Origin: Solibacteraceae bacterium
Lineage (GTDB): Bacteria > Acidobacteriota > Terriglobia > Bryobacterales > Bryobacteraceae
Direction of reading: 5' to 3'
Length of the DNA stretch: 64,000 bases
Assembly: GCA_021324015.1 (NCBI GenBank)
Contig: JAJPJX010000093.1
Coordinates: forward strand, 110,990 to 174,989
Position 1 is the first letter of the stretch; each line of letters starts with the position of its first letter. The translations under genes and the position numbers were made by a program. Of the stretch, positions 13,880-23,210 are shown in pieces. Under the pieces are notes generated by a model. The model ran no database searches. It saw only the letters and a program-made list of their open reading frames with translations, and was not told the origin of the DNA.

Positions 13880-16494
13880 GCCTCCCCAACCGGCTGAAGT
13901 CCCTGTGGCCGGCGTGGCGCCGCCGCGAAGAGCGCGAGATGCGCGAGGAATTCGAATCCCTCACCGCCATCGCCGGCGGCAAAGAACTCGGCAACCTTAC
14001 GCTGGCCATGGAGAACGTCCGCGCAACCTGGGGTTGGACGTGGCTTGAAAGCATGGCGGCGGATTTCCGCTATTCGCTCCGCGCGCTGCGTGCCCAGCCG
14101 ACCTTTGTCGCGGTGGCCGTGCTCTCCCTGGCCCTGGCCATCGGCGCAAACAGCGCCATCTTCAGCTTTGCGGACGCCCTGCTCCTGCGGCCTCTGTCCG
14201 TGCCGGACCCTTCCGGGTTGTACGACGTCACCAACACCACCCCCGACGACCCCCTGGAGGGCATGTCGTTCCCCGATTACCGGGACCTGAGTGAGAACAG
14301 CTGCTCCTTCGCCGGCCTGGCTGCCTATCGCCTCACCACGCTGGCCGCCGCCACCGATCCCGCGGCTCCGGCGCAGATCCGGTTCGCCGTGCTCGCGAGC
14401 GGCAACTTCTTTCCGGTCGCCGGAGTCGCGCCGGCGCGGGGACGCTCCTTTGTGCCCCGCGAAGCAGATGCGCCGGGCCAGGCCGTGGCCGTCATCAGTC
14501 ACGACTTCTGGCGGCAGCAATACGGGGGCGACCTGGCGGTGCTGGGCCGGACCCTGCGGCTCAACGGGATCGTCTTCACCATCATCGGCGTCGCCCCGGA
14601 ATCCTTCACCGGTCTGGACCGCTTCGTTCACCCCAGCCTCTACGTTCCGTTGGGCATGTCCCAGCGCCTGGCCGCCGCCCCGGCGGATCCGCTCGAGGAT
14701 CGCGGACGCCATGAATGGGTGGTCAAAGGCAGGCTGCGCGCAGGCTCGTCCCGGGAATCGGCCGTGGCTGAACTGCGGGCCCTCGGCGCGACCCTCGAGC
14801 GCGAATATCCCAAGACCAATCAAAACCGGCGCCCGGCGGTCCGCACGGAACTCGCGCGCCGCATCCAGCAGACGCCCCAACTGCTTGCCCTCATCAAAAT
14901 GCTGATGGGCCTGGTAGGGCTGATCCTGATCATCGCCTGCTCGAACATCGGAAACCTGCTGCTCGCCCGGGGGCGCGCCCGCGGCCGGGAAATCGCCATC
15001 CGGCTGTCCATCGGAGCGGGCCGGCGGCGCCTCGTCCGCCAGTTGATGACCGAGAGCCTTATCCTGGCGATCTCCGGCGGCGTAGCCGGATTGTTTTTCG
15101 CTTATGGCGGCATCCGGTTGCTGCAAAGACTCAGCGTACCCAGCGAGCCGCCATCGGTTCTGGATGTCCGTTTGGACTGGCGCGTCATCGAGTTCAGCCT
15201 CTGCGCGGCGCTGCTCAGTTGCGTCCTGTTCGGCCTGGTTCCCGCCTGGCAGATCGTGCGGACGGACTTCCTGAGCACCCTGAGGGCCGGCGGCGACCGG
15301 GCCTCCGGAGAGCGGCGCACGGTGGTGCGTGACGTTCTGGTGGCCGGCCAGGTGGCGCTCGCCATGGTGGTTCTGGTCGCTGCGGGAATGTTTCTCGCGG
15401 GCTTCCGCAACATGCTAGTGATGCGGCCCGACTTCCGCGCGGACCACCTCATCAGCCTGGATACCGCGCCCGCAATGCTCCACTACTCGCCCGATCAGAC
15501 CGTGGCCTTCTACCGCAAGCTGGTTGACCGCGTCCGCGCGATGACCGGCGTGGAAAGCGTGGCCATGGCCGAGTCGCTGCCTCTCTCGCCTGCCCAGACC
15601 GTGCTGACCGTCGTGCCCGAAGGCTACCAGTTTCCCAAGGGTCGCGAAAAAACCGTGGTATTCGGCGGCGCCGTGGACGCAGGCTACTTCAGCACCATGC
15701 GCGTCGAGATCCGGCGCGGGCGCGCCTTCACGGATGACGACCGCGCCCAATCCCGTCGCGTGGCGATCGTGAACGAGCAATTCGCCCGGACCTACTGGCC
15801 GGGCCAGGATCCCATCGGGAAGCGCATCCGGCTGGATCGCTCCGATGGGCCCGCGGCCGAAGTCGTCGGGGTCGCGAAGACCGGGCACTACCTGGCCGTG
15901 AACGAGGCGCCGGCGTCCTACGTGTACCTGCCCTACGAGCAGAACCCGCGCCCGCGGATGACGCTGATCGTGCAGTCGGCTGGCGATCCGGGCGCCCTCG
16001 CGGCGCCGTTGCGCGAGGCGGTTCGTTCGATCGATGCCAACCTGCCCGTCTTCAACCTGCGCACGGTGGCGCTGCTCTACGAAAGCCGCGCCACCGGCAC
16101 GTGGCTGCAGTTCTTCCAGATGGTGGGGACCATGGCATTCATCGGCCTGGCGCTCGCCACCACCGGCCTCTACGGGCTGGTCGCCTACACGGTGAGCCGT
16201 CGTGTCAAGGAGTTCGGCATCCGCGTCGCCCTCGGCGCGCGCCGCCGCGACGTGGTTTGGCTGGTCGAGCGCCGCGGCCTGGTTCTCGCCGGCGTGGGCA
16301 TCGCTGCCGGCGGAGCGCTCACTCCCGTGGCGGCGCCCCTGCTGGCCGCGGGCTTTCCCGGCCTGGGTCTGTCCTCCCCGGCGGTCTACGCCCTAGTTCC
16401 CCTGGCTCTGCTGGCGGTCAGCGCCGCGGCGAGTTACCTGCCGGCGCGCCGCGCCGCCGGCCTGGATCCTCTGCTGGCCCTGCGGAACGAATAG
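13876..16494 (+). CDS. ADOP-family orphan ABC permease 2 (PadR-coupled)
   Basis: 872 aa from an ATG that overlaps the padR stop codon (ATGA). The first 55 or so residues form a soluble basic-acidic leader (RRREEREMREEFE) seen in the PadR-linked form of this family. After this comes the same duplicated plan as in permease 1: helix, MacB-like periplasmic domain, three helices, then helix, periplasmic domain and three helices ending PARRAAGLDPLLALRNE. No nucleotide-binding subunit is encoded nearby. PadR coupling suggests induction by a toxic compound or a membrane signal; the transported substrate is unknown. Confidence 0.88.
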   Translation: MSLPNRLKSLWPAWRRREEREMREEFESLTAIAGGKELGNLTLAMENVRATWGWTWLESMAADFRYSLRALRAQPTFVAVAVLSLALAIGANSAIFSFADALLLRPLSVPDPSGLYDVTNTTPDDPLEGMSFPDYRDLSENSCSFAGLAAYRLTTLAAATDPAAPAQIRFAVLASGNFFPVAGVAPARGRSFVPREADAPGQAVAVISHDFWRQQYGGDLAVLGRTLRLNGIVFTIIGVAPESFTGLDRFVHPSLYVPLGMSQRLAAAPADPLEDRGRHEWVVKGRLRAGSSRESAVAELRALGATLEREYPKTNQNRRPAVRTELARRIQQTPQLLALIKMLMGLVGLILIIACSNIGNLLLARGRARGREIAIRLSIGAGRRRLVRQLMTESLILAISGGVAGLFFAYGGIRLLQRLSVPSEPPSVLDVRLDWRVIEFSLCAALLSCVLFGLVPAWQIVRTDFLSTLRAGGDRASGERRTVVRDVLVAGQVALAMVVLVAAGMFLAGFRNMLVMRPDFRADHLISLDTAPAMLHYSPDQTVAFYRKLVDRVRAMTGVESVAMAESLPLSPAQTVLTVVPEGYQFPKGREKTVVFGGAVDAGYFSTMRVEIRRGRAFTDDDRAQSRRVAIVNEQFARTYWPGQDPIGKRIRLDRSDGPAAEVVGVAKTGHYLAVNEAPASYVYLPYEQNPRPRMTLIVQSAGDPGALAAPLREAVRSIDANLPVFNLRTVALLYESRATGTWLQFFQMVGTMAFIGLALATTGLYGLVAYTVSRRVKEFGIRVALGARRRDVVWLVERRGLVLAGVGIAAGGALTPVAAPLLAAGFPGLGLSSPAVYALVPLALLAVSAAASYLPARRAAGLDPLLALRNE

Positions 16495-16551
16495 CCGCGA
16501 ACAACTCCGGAAAAATGTTGTAGCATTCGGATATCTGAGGACGCCAGGCCT

Positions 16552-17055
16552 ATGAAAAACCTCTTACCCTGCTCGTTGATGCTGCTGCTCGCGGGTTGCG
16601 CCACTACGCCGCCCGAGGTTGCCAAGGACCAGGACGTCACCGCGGAATTCAGGTCCCGGATCGAAAAGATTCTCGCCGGCTGGTCCACCCTGGACATCAA
16701 AAACGTCGCCCCTTACTACGCCAAGGACGCGGGGCTGGTCTTCTTTGATGTCGCGCCGCTGAAATATTCCGGATGGGCGGAGTATGAGAAGGGTTTCCAG
16801 CAAGTCTCCGCCACGTGGAAGTCGATCAAACTCGCCCTCGGCGATTTCCAGGCTACGCGCAGCGGGAACATTGTCTGGGCGGTCTACACCTCCCCGATCG
16901 AGATCGAGCCGAAAGTAGGCCCGGTGATGAAAGCCGTCACCCGGGCCACCGACATTTTCGAGCGGCGCGGCGACGACTGGATCATCGTTCACGAGCACGT
17001 CTCGGCGCCCTTCGAGCCGCCACAGCCGCCCGCCGCGGACGCGAAAAAGAAGTAA
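16552..17055 (+). CDS. SnoaL/DUF4440-like lipoprotein
   Basis: 167 aa. MKNLLPCSLMLLLAGC is a lipoprotein signal with the lipobox cysteine at residue 16. The remaining part looks like a cone-shaped alpha+beta barrel of the NTF2/SnoaL superfamily: an amphipathic helix (FRSRIEKILAGWSTLDI), the segment YYAKDAGLVFFD, and C-terminal strands ending DDWIIVHEHVSAP. Proteins of this type bind small hydrophobic ligands or act as isomerases; without a conserved active-site set the role stays open. The C-terminal tail is proline- and lysine-rich. It follows ADOP permease 2 by 57 bases and could be its partner lipoprotein. Confidence 0.75.
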   Translation: MKNLLPCSLMLLLAGCATTPPEVAKDQDVTAEFRSRIEKILAGWSTLDIKNVAPYYAKDAGLVFFDVAPLKYSGWAEYEKGFQQVSATWKSIKLALGDFQATRSGNIVWAVYTSPIEIEPKVGPVMKAVTRATDIFERRGDDWIIVHEHVSAPFEPPQPPAADAKKK

Positions 17056-17131
17056 GGGCTTCCAGCGGAAGACGGCCCGAATCCTTCGATCGCGGCGGCG
17101 GAGTACCGCGCGGCTTCCCGCTATTGGTCGC

Positions 17132-17160
17132 TTGCAGCCTGTATATAGCAGAGATATACT
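17132..17160 (+). promoter_or_regulatory. brnTA promoter and operator
   Basis: TTGCAG (17132-17137) and TATACT (17155-17160) are 17 bases apart. Inside the spacer and overlapping the -10 lies a palindrome with arms GTATAT (17141-17146) and ATATAC (17154-17159), 7 bases apart. BrnA antitoxins repress their own operon, so this is the likely binding site. Transcription would start at about 17167, which is the GTG start codon of brnT. Confidence 0.55.
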
Positions 17161-17166
17161 GCACGT

Positions 17167-17490
17167 GTGGCCGAGCGCAAGGACCCGCTCGAATCCTGTA
17201 CTGGTTTTGACTGGGATGAAGCGAACACGGATAAGAACTGGGAACGGCATCGAGTCACCCCGGAAGAGGCCGAGGATGTTTTCTTCAACGAACCGCTTGT
17301 CGTGCGCGGGGACACGCGTCATTCGAAGCAGGAGAGAAGGTACTACGCCCTTGGGCGCACAACCGGCGGACGCTATCTGTTCGTTGCCTTCACCCTACGG
17401 GGCTCTCTACTGCGCGTGATCTCCGTGCGGGGCATGAATCGGCGAGAAAGGAGCGCCTATGCCTATCGCGAAAAAGAAGCCCACGCCTGA
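17167..17490 (+). CDS. brnT: BrnT-family ribonuclease toxin
   Basis: 107 aa from GTG. The core FDWDEANTDKNWERHRVTPEEAEDVFF and the later strands RYYALGRTTGGRYLFVAFT and LRVISVRGMNRRER are typical of BrnT, a RelE-like ribonuclease that cuts RNA and stops growth under stress. The conserved basic and aromatic residues of the family are present, so the toxin appears intact. The brnA antitoxin follows with a 32-base overlap. The pair sits between ADOP permeases 2 and 3. Confidence 0.88.
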   Translation: MAERKDPLESCTGFDWDEANTDKNWERHRVTPEEAEDVFFNEPLVVRGDTRHSKQERRYYALGRTTGGRYLFVAFTLRGSLLRVISVRGMNRRERSAYAYREKEAHA

Positions 17491-17743
17491 ATTTCGCTCC
17501 GAGGATGAGGAGCGCGAGTTCTGGGCGGATCACGACTCGACGGAATTCATCGACTGGCGGAGCGCCGGACGCCGCAAGTTTCCCAACCTCAAGCCGACGC
17601 TACGAACGATTTCCATTCGGCTGCCGGTTTCGATGATCGAAGACCTCAAGGTCCTGGCGAATCAGCGGGACGTGCCTTATCAGTCTCTTCTCAAGGTATT
17701 CCTGGCCGAGAGACTGAAAAAAGAGCGGCGTCGCGCCTCTTGA
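17459..17743 (+). CDS. brnA: BrnA-family antitoxin
   Basis: 94 aa. The N-terminal half (FRSEDEEREFWADHDSTEFIDW) is the toxin-binding segment seen in BrnA/CopG antitoxins that pair with BrnT. The C-terminal half (TISIRLPVSMIEDLKVLANQ...YQSLLKVFLAERL) is a ribbon-helix-helix DNA-binding domain. It overlaps brnT by 32 bases, giving the toxin-first order of brnTA operons. It should neutralise BrnT and repress the promoter upstream of brnT through the GTATAT/ATATAC palindrome. Confidence 0.87.
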   Translation: MPIAKKKPTPEFRSEDEEREFWADHDSTEFIDWRSAGRRKFPNLKPTLRTISIRLPVSMIEDLKVLANQRDVPYQSLLKVFLAERLKKERRRAS

Positions 17744-17768
17744 CGGGCCATGAACCCGGAGCAACGAG

Positions 17769-20270
17769 CTAGTCCGCTCGCAACGCCTGCATCACATCCA
17801 CGCGCGCGGCCCGCATAGCGGGCCATGCAGACGCCGCCACGGCGGCTGCCAGCAATATGCCAGCCGCCCCAGCCACAACCCACACACCGGGCATCCGCAC
17901 GCTCCCGAAATAACTGCCGGCTAGCCGCTGTAGCGCCAGGCCGCACGCCAGTCCGGCGCCAATTCCGGCCGCCGTGATGACCGCGCCCTCCGCGATCACC
18001 CGCGTCAATAGATGCCGCGGCTGCAACCCGATCGCCATGCGGATGCCGAATTCGCGCGTGCGAGCGCTCACCGAGAACGCCAGCACACCCGCCACGCCGA
18101 CCACCGCAATCGTCAGCGCCACCAGCGCGAAGCCGCCGAAAACGATGGCGTTCAACCGGTCCGGTGTGAGCACCTCCGCGCGGACGTCTTCGAGCGTCGC
18201 GGCGCGCTCCACCGGCTGATCCACCGAGAGGCTGCGGATGGTCCGCGTGATCGGGGTGACCAGGGCATAGGGATCCGATCGCAGGTGGACGAAGAGGCGC
18301 CCGCCAAAAAGCGGTCCTTGCCCGAACGGTTGATACACCGTCAGAGTAGGGCGGGGGATCAGGTGCTCATCGTCGATGTCCGCGGCGATCCCGACGATAC
18401 GCATCGGCGCCGGCTTCACGCCGATAAACCTCAACACCGGGTCCGTCCACGTGACGTGCCGGTTGAGCGCCTCCCGGTTCGGGAACATCCGCCGCGCCAG
18501 GCTTTGGCTGACGATCACCACCGGCTCGCCGCCGGTGCGGTCCAGATCGTTGAAATCGCGCCCGGCCAGAATCGGCACGCCAAGCGCGGCGAAAAATCCG
18601 GGCGACACGATCCGGAATTGCCCGCGGGGATCGTCTTCTCCCCTCCCGCGAGGGTAGCCCTCGGCCGTGAATTGCAGGCCGGGGCCGCCTCCCTCGCGCC
18701 ACGGCGTGAGCATGCCCAGAGCCACGCCGTCCACACCCGGCAACTGGTGTATGCGCCGCATCGCTTCTTTGTAAAAGTCCACCACCTGGCCGTCTGTCCG
18801 TCCATACGAAACCACCGGCACGTTGATCGCGAGCACGCGGCGCGTATCGATGCCGGTCTGGACCGCCTGAATCGCCAGCAGCGTCTTGACCAGCATGGCG
18901 GCGCCTGCCAACAGGATAAAGGAGGCGGCGATTTGGGTGACGGCGAACGCCCGCAGCCGCCGCGCCGCGCCGCCTGTCACCCGCGCGCTGCCATTGGACA
19001 TGCTGATGCCGTTCCACCGGTCGCCCGAAGGCAGGCGCGGCACAAACGCCAGCAGCGCCGCGGCGGCCAGCGCCCGTCCGGCGCCCACCCACAGCATGCT
19101 GGAGTCTACCGTCAGGTCCAGTGCGCGGACCGAGAACCGCGACGCGTAGCGCGCCAGGACCGCGACCATGGGCCGCGCGCTCAGCACGCCCAGCGCCGCC
19201 CCCGCGCCGCAAAGCAGCAGGCTTTCCGCCAGCAGGACGCGCCGCAGCGCGGCCGTGCTCGCTCCCAGCGCGGCGCGCACCGCCAGTTCTCCTTCGCGCC
19301 GGATCGTCCGCGCCAGAATCAGGTTGGCCACGTTGGAACACGCGATGATGAAGATCAATCCCGAGGCCGCCAGCAGCACCCACAGTACGGTGCTGGCCTG
19401 GGACGTAATCTGCTCGCGTAGCAGTACCGCGTCGATGCGGAAATCCGCCTTTGCCGGATACGCCTCGGGACGCTCTTTCAGCATGGCGCAGTGTGCCGCC
19501 CGGAGTTCGGCGCGAGCCTGTTCCAGCGTCGCCCCGGAAGCCAGGCGGCCGAACAGTTCCGTCATGCGATGGATCCGGCCCGTCACCATCGTCGCCGACA
19601 GGTGGTGCGGGCTGGTCACCACGTTGGCCATGATCTCGGTCTCGGCCGGATACGGGATCGAGGGTTCCAGCACTCCGACAACGGTGGCCGTGCGCGTCCC
19701 GAACGATCCCAGACGCACGACTTTCCCAAGCACTGTCGGGTCTCTCTTCAGCGCGGTCGTCCAGAAGCGATACGTCAGCACCACGGCGCCCGCGGCGGAG
19801 GGGCCGTCGTCCCGCATATCCAGCAGCCGCCCCATTACCGGATGCAGCCCCATCACTTCGAAGTACGTGCCCCCGACCACTCCCGCCTGCACCTCGCGCG
19901 GCTCGCCTAGCCCAATCATGGTGAATCCGATCGTGGAGAAATCACCGATAGCGCTGAGCGACTTCACCCGCTGCCGCAGGTCCTGGATCTCCGGCACGGA
20001 AAACGTGGCATTCTCCATGCCCATGCCCCGGGCGCTCTGCCGGATGTAAATCAGCCGGTTTTCATCGCGATTCACCAGCGGACGGAGCAGCACCCCGCGC
20101 ACCAGCGTGAAGATTGCGGCATTGGCCCCGATGCCGAGCGCCAGCGTGAGGACCACGGCAATCGTCAGCCCTTTGGCGCCGGCCAGCGAACGCAGCGCGT
20201 ATTTCACGTCCCGACAGAAGACTCCGGCAGCGTCACCCAATCCCAATTCCCGCGGCCTCGCCCCACTCAT
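17769..20270 (-). CDS. ADOP-family orphan ABC permease 3
   Basis: 833 aa from the ATG at 20270. Architecture as in the other two: N-terminal helix (about residues 35-60, TIAVVLTLALGIGANAAIFTL), MacB-like periplasmic domain, three FtsX helices, a second copy of the same units and the ending MRAARVDVMQALRAD. It is on the opposite strand to the brnTA pair and converges with it. A perfect TATAAT is present on the reverse strand at 20309-20314, about 40 bases upstream of the start, without an obvious -35. No ATPase or PadR gene is adjacent. Confidence 0.88.
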   Translation of the reverse strand: MSGARPRELGLGDAAGVFCRDVKYALRSLAGAKGLTIAVVLTLALGIGANAAIFTLVRGVLLRPLVNRDENRLIYIRQSARGMGMENATFSVPEIQDLRQRVKSLSAIGDFSTIGFTMIGLGEPREVQAGVVGGTYFEVMGLHPVMGRLLDMRDDGPSAAGAVVLTYRFWTTALKRDPTVLGKVVRLGSFGTRTATVVGVLEPSIPYPAETEIMANVVTSPHHLSATMVTGRIHRMTELFGRLASGATLEQARAELRAAHCAMLKERPEAYPAKADFRIDAVLLREQITSQASTVLWVLLAASGLIFIIACSNVANLILARTIRREGELAVRAALGASTAALRRVLLAESLLLCGAGAALGVLSARPMVAVLARYASRFSVRALDLTVDSSMLWVGAGRALAAAALLAFVPRLPSGDRWNGISMSNGSARVTGGAARRLRAFAVTQIAASFILLAGAAMLVKTLLAIQAVQTGIDTRRVLAINVPVVSYGRTDGQVVDFYKEAMRRIHQLPGVDGVALGMLTPWREGGGPGLQFTAEGYPRGRGEDDPRGQFRIVSPGFFAALGVPILAGRDFNDLDRTGGEPVVIVSQSLARRMFPNREALNRHVTWTDPVLRFIGVKPAPMRIVGIAADIDDEHLIPRPTLTVYQPFGQGPLFGGRLFVHLRSDPYALVTPITRTIRSLSVDQPVERAATLEDVRAEVLTPDRLNAIVFGGFALVALTIAVVGVAGVLAFSVSARTREFGIRMAIGLQPRHLLTRVIAEGAVITAAGIGAGLACGLALQRLAGSYFGSVRMPGVWVVAGAAGILLAAAVAASAWPAMRAARVDVMQALRAD

Positions 20271-20403
20271 GATCCTGCCTCCCTTCTGAGTGTCCCCGGC
20301 CTCCGGAGATTATACGCGACGCGAGGCCGGAAATCCCGGAGCGGCAGGCTGAATCACAGAAGCGAAGGGACGGCCTACTTGCCAGGCCTCACCCGCCCGT
20401 CTC

Positions 20404-20495
20404 CTACGCCAGAGTCTCCTTTACCACGCTGGCCGGATCCGCACCCGTCGGCTTCTGGCCCAGCCCTGGTACTAGTACATGAAGCGGTCGCGCTG
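20404..20495 (-). pseudogene. Decayed 3' end of a DUF1501 gene
   Basis: This stretch aligns base by base with the 3' end of the intact DUF1501 gene (from 23211 on) at roughly 85 percent identity: I count 13 mismatches and one missing base over about 92 positions. Read on the reverse strand it gives RDRFMY, an in-frame stop, then after the missing base LGQKPTGADPASVVKETLA and the stop codon. The intact protein has [24 protein letters not shown] at this place. No further similarity to the DUF1501 gene extends to either side. It is a gene remnant in the 290-base gap between ADOP permease 3 and the secreted-protein gene. Confidence 0.75.
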
Positions 20496-20561
20496 GGCCT
20501 GGCGAGTCATAAAATATAAAAAGGTCTTAAATATAGTCTGGCTGTGTGAAAGAACACGACT

Positions 20562-22475
20562 ATGGCCCTTTCTTACTCGACGAAGTTGCTTGCGCTTCCC
20601 TTCCTCTTCACCGGCGCGCTCGCCTGGGCGCAGCCGTGGGACCGCAATCTGCTTGTAAATCCCGGCGCCGAAAGCGGGCCGGGCGCGGCGAAGCGAACCG
20701 ATACCGTCTCCGACGTGCCCGGCTGGACCAGAACCGGGGCGTTCAGCGTCGGCCAGTACATCAGCGCGATGCCGCTGTGGCCGAGCACCTACGGCCCCAA
20801 GGATCGCGGATCGAACTACTTCTGGGGCGGCGCGAGCGGCGGCCCTTCGAGCGCCACTCAGACGATCGATCTCAGCGCGGGTGCGACCGAGATCGATGCA
20901 GGGCGGGTGCGGTTCTATTTGAGCGGGTATTTGGTCAGCCATACGAACTACGGAATCCCCAGGCTCCGAGCGGCGTTCCTGGATGCGCAGGACCGCCAAC
21001 TGCTCGAAAGCGAAGTCAGCGGTCCTGGTGTGAACGAGGGGAGCGGCCTGCTGGTCCGCGCCAGTAGCGGTTTCGTGCTGCCCAATACGCGGAAAGTGGT
21101 AATTCTGCTCGACCTATCGGCCTCCGGAATGCCTTCCGGGACGCCCAATAACTCGGGCGCCGACAACCTGGAACTGGTTCTCCGCATCGAGCCCATCTTC
21201 GGCGCCAATCTTGTGGTGAACGGAGATTTCGAGCTGCCCGGAAACATCGGCAACAGCCCGACACAGCCGCTGGGCTGGAACGGACACCAGAGTAGCAGGC
21301 TCATGGCGTACACCGCCGACTTCATCCGGAACGGTTTGACGCCCGATGACCGCGGCGAGCAACACCTCGTGTTCCCGTCTGTTGAATCCGAGAAAGCGCC
21401 GACTTCGCAGCGCATCGACGTCACGTTGGGCAAAGACCGTATCGACGCGGGCGGCGTGAGTTATAGCTTCTCGGCGTGGCTGGGAGCCGAAGGAAACCAG
21501 CCGGGCGGCACTTCGGCGAAGGCCGAATTTTTCGGCTCGGGCAACCAGCTGCTCGGAGCCAGCCAGATCATCGGCCCGGTGACCATGGAGGACCGCGGCA
21601 AGAAAGCCGGCATGCTGAAGCGCTCCACGGACGGCGCCGTTCCGCCAGAAACCCGCTCCATCGTGATTACCCTCATATTCCCTCGCGCTGTGGGGTTCGG
21701 CGCGCCCCAGGCCGACAATGTAACATTCACGCTCAAGTCCGCAGGCGCGGTTGCTATCAAAGACAACGGCATCCGGAATGCGGCCTCCGGGGCCTTCGGA
21801 CCCATCGCGCCAGGCGAGATGGTCACGATCCTCACCTCCGGCGTGAACTTGTCCGATACCACCCGGATGCAGTTGGATGCCGCTGGCCGCGTGGTCACGA
21901 CCCTTGGAGAAGTCCGGGCGTTCTTCGACGGCACGCAGGCGCCACTGCTGTATGTCAACTCGAGCGAAATCGGCGCCATCGTGCCGTTCGACGTGGCGGG
22001 CCGGAGCACCGTGGCGGTGCGGGTAGAGTACAAGGGCGTCCAGTCGCAGACGGTAGACATGCAGGTGGCCGGGACGGCGCCGGGGGTCTTCACGCTCGAC
22101 GGCGCGCCGAATGGCCCCGGACTCATCAGCAACGACCCGTACACTATTAACAACAAGGACAACCCAGCCGCTGAGAACTCCACGGTGACGATCTACTGGA
22201 CGGGAGGCGGGCAGACCGATCCGCCGGGTGTGGACGGGCAGATCGAGAGATTCCCGCTGCCCCGGGTGATCGCTCCGGTGAGTGTCACGATCGGAGGCAA
22301 GTTGGCTGATCTCCGGTATGCCGGCGCGGTGCCTTACGGCTGGGCCGGGCTTCTGATCGCTGAAGTGGTGGTGCCGGCCGGCAGCGCCTCTGGCGATCCG
22401 GTCCCCGTGGTGATCACCGCGGGCGGGGCCTCCAGCCCGGACAACACGGTGACGATGTACGTCAAACAGCCCTGA
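20562..22475 (+). CDS. Secreted protein with two Gly/Asn-rich modules and Ig-like C-terminus
   Basis: 637 aa. The N-terminus MALSYSTKLLALPFLFTGALAWA is a signal peptide. Two related modules follow, each starting with a NLLVNPGAE or NLVVNGDFELPG motif (about residues 25-215 and 220-390); these resemble galactose-binding-like jelly rolls found in carbohydrate-associated secreted proteins. From about residue 400 the sequence (NGIRNAASGAFGPIAPGEMVTI) matches the acidobacterial Ig-like C-terminal region seen in many secreted proteins, up to VTMYVKQP. It probably acts outside the cell in adhesion or polymer binding. An AT-rich stretch with TATAGT (20532-20537) lies upstream. It sits inside the segment bounded by DUF1501 3' ends. 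Confidence 0.75.
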   Translation: MALSYSTKLLALPFLFTGALAWAQPWDRNLLVNPGAESGPGAAKRTDTVSDVPGWTRTGAFSVGQYISAMPLWPSTYGPKDRGSNYFWGGASGGPSSATQTIDLSAGATEIDAGRVRFYLSGYLVSHTNYGIPRLRAAFLDAQDRQLLESEVSGPGVNEGSGLLVRASSGFVLPNTRKVVILLDLSASGMPSGTPNNSGADNLELVLRIEPIFGANLVVNGDFELPGNIGNSPTQPLGWNGHQSSRLMAYTADFIRNGLTPDDRGEQHLVFPSVESEKAPTSQRIDVTLGKDRIDAGGVSYSFSAWLGAEGNQPGGTSAKAEFFGSGNQLLGASQIIGPVTMEDRGKKAGMLKRSTDGAVPPETRSIVITLIFPRAVGFGAPQADNVTFTLKSAGAVAIKDNGIRNAASGAFGPIAPGEMVTILTSGVNLSDTTRMQLDAAGRVVTTLGEVRAFFDGTQAPLLYVNSSEIGAIVPFDVAGRSTVAVRVEYKGVQSQTVDMQVAGTAPGVFTLDGAPNGPGLISNDPYTINNKDNPAAENSTVTIYWTGGGQTDPPGVDGQIERFPLPRVIAPVSVTIGGKLADLRYAGAVPYGWAGLLIAEVVVPAGSASGDPVPVVITAGGASSPDNTVTMYVKQP

Positions 22476-22564
22476 GACCGACCATCCCTGGGAGGGCCTG
22501 CCGGCGGCGACCTTCAACCTGCAGGAGCGTGGGGACAGGCGCGGGTATCGCCGGCAGGCAAAAT

Positions 22565-23131
22565 TTAGACCCTTAGCGAGCCACGGAACGCTCGACCGGC
22601 ATAGTAAGATTCTGCGCCGTTGTGATACACGAAAACAGTGTCGTAGCGGCGATCACAGAAGAGGGCGCCACCGAGTTTTCTGATGGCGGGAGGTGTTCTC
22701 ACCCAGCTCGACGTTTTCGTGTCGAAACTCCCAAGTTTCTGCAACTCGCGATATTGTTCTTCCGTTAACAGCTCAATGCCCATGGCGGCCGCAATATCCT
22801 CAGCGCTGTCTTCCGGCTTATGTTCTTTCCTTGACTCCAGCGCCTCACGGTCGTAGCAAATACTTCTGCGGCCCTTGGGGCTTTCCGGTGAACAATCGCA
22901 GAAAATGTATTCGCCCGTCTTCTTGTTATGGCCAATCACGTCCGGTTCACCGCCGGTCCTTTCCATTTCATGGAGCGACCACAGTTTTTCAGCATTCGCT
23001 TCCAGCTTGGATTGTACAAGAGCCCATTCAAGACCTTTATGGCGGTTCATGTTTCTCTCAAAACGAACCTTCAATGCTGTGAGTAGTTCTTCACGTTGAT
23101 CTGGCGACAAGGCCTTTTTGCTACTGTTCAT
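22565..23131 (-). CDS. DUF4256 family protein
   Basis: 188 aa from the ATG at 23131 (MNSSKKALSPDQREELL), chosen because DUF4256 proteins usually begin close to the SPEQREELL helix; an ATG at 23146 would add five residues. The sequence includes GLEWALVQSKLEANAEKLWSLHEME, TGGEPDVIG, YIFCDCSPESPKGRRSICYDREAL and the C-terminal RYDTVFVYHNGAESYYAGRAFRG, all typical of this family. It is cytosolic, of unknown function. Base composition is clearly more AT-rich than that of neighbouring genes, suggesting later acquisition. Confidence 0.88.
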   Translation of the reverse strand: MNSSKKALSPDQREELLTALKVRFERNMNRHKGLEWALVQSKLEANAEKLWSLHEMERTGGEPDVIGHNKKTGEYIFCDCSPESPKGRRSICYDREALESRKEHKPEDSAEDIAAAMGIELLTEEQYRELQKLGSFDTKTSSWVRTPPAIRKLGGALFCDRRYDTVFVYHNGAESYYAGRAFRGSLRV

Positions 23132-23210
23132 GTTTCGCGATCCCATTTCCGCGCTGCCGGAGATCGGTGGTGTGCCCGCCTGACTCCGTTCCCAAGCCGC
23201 CTCGCACTTC

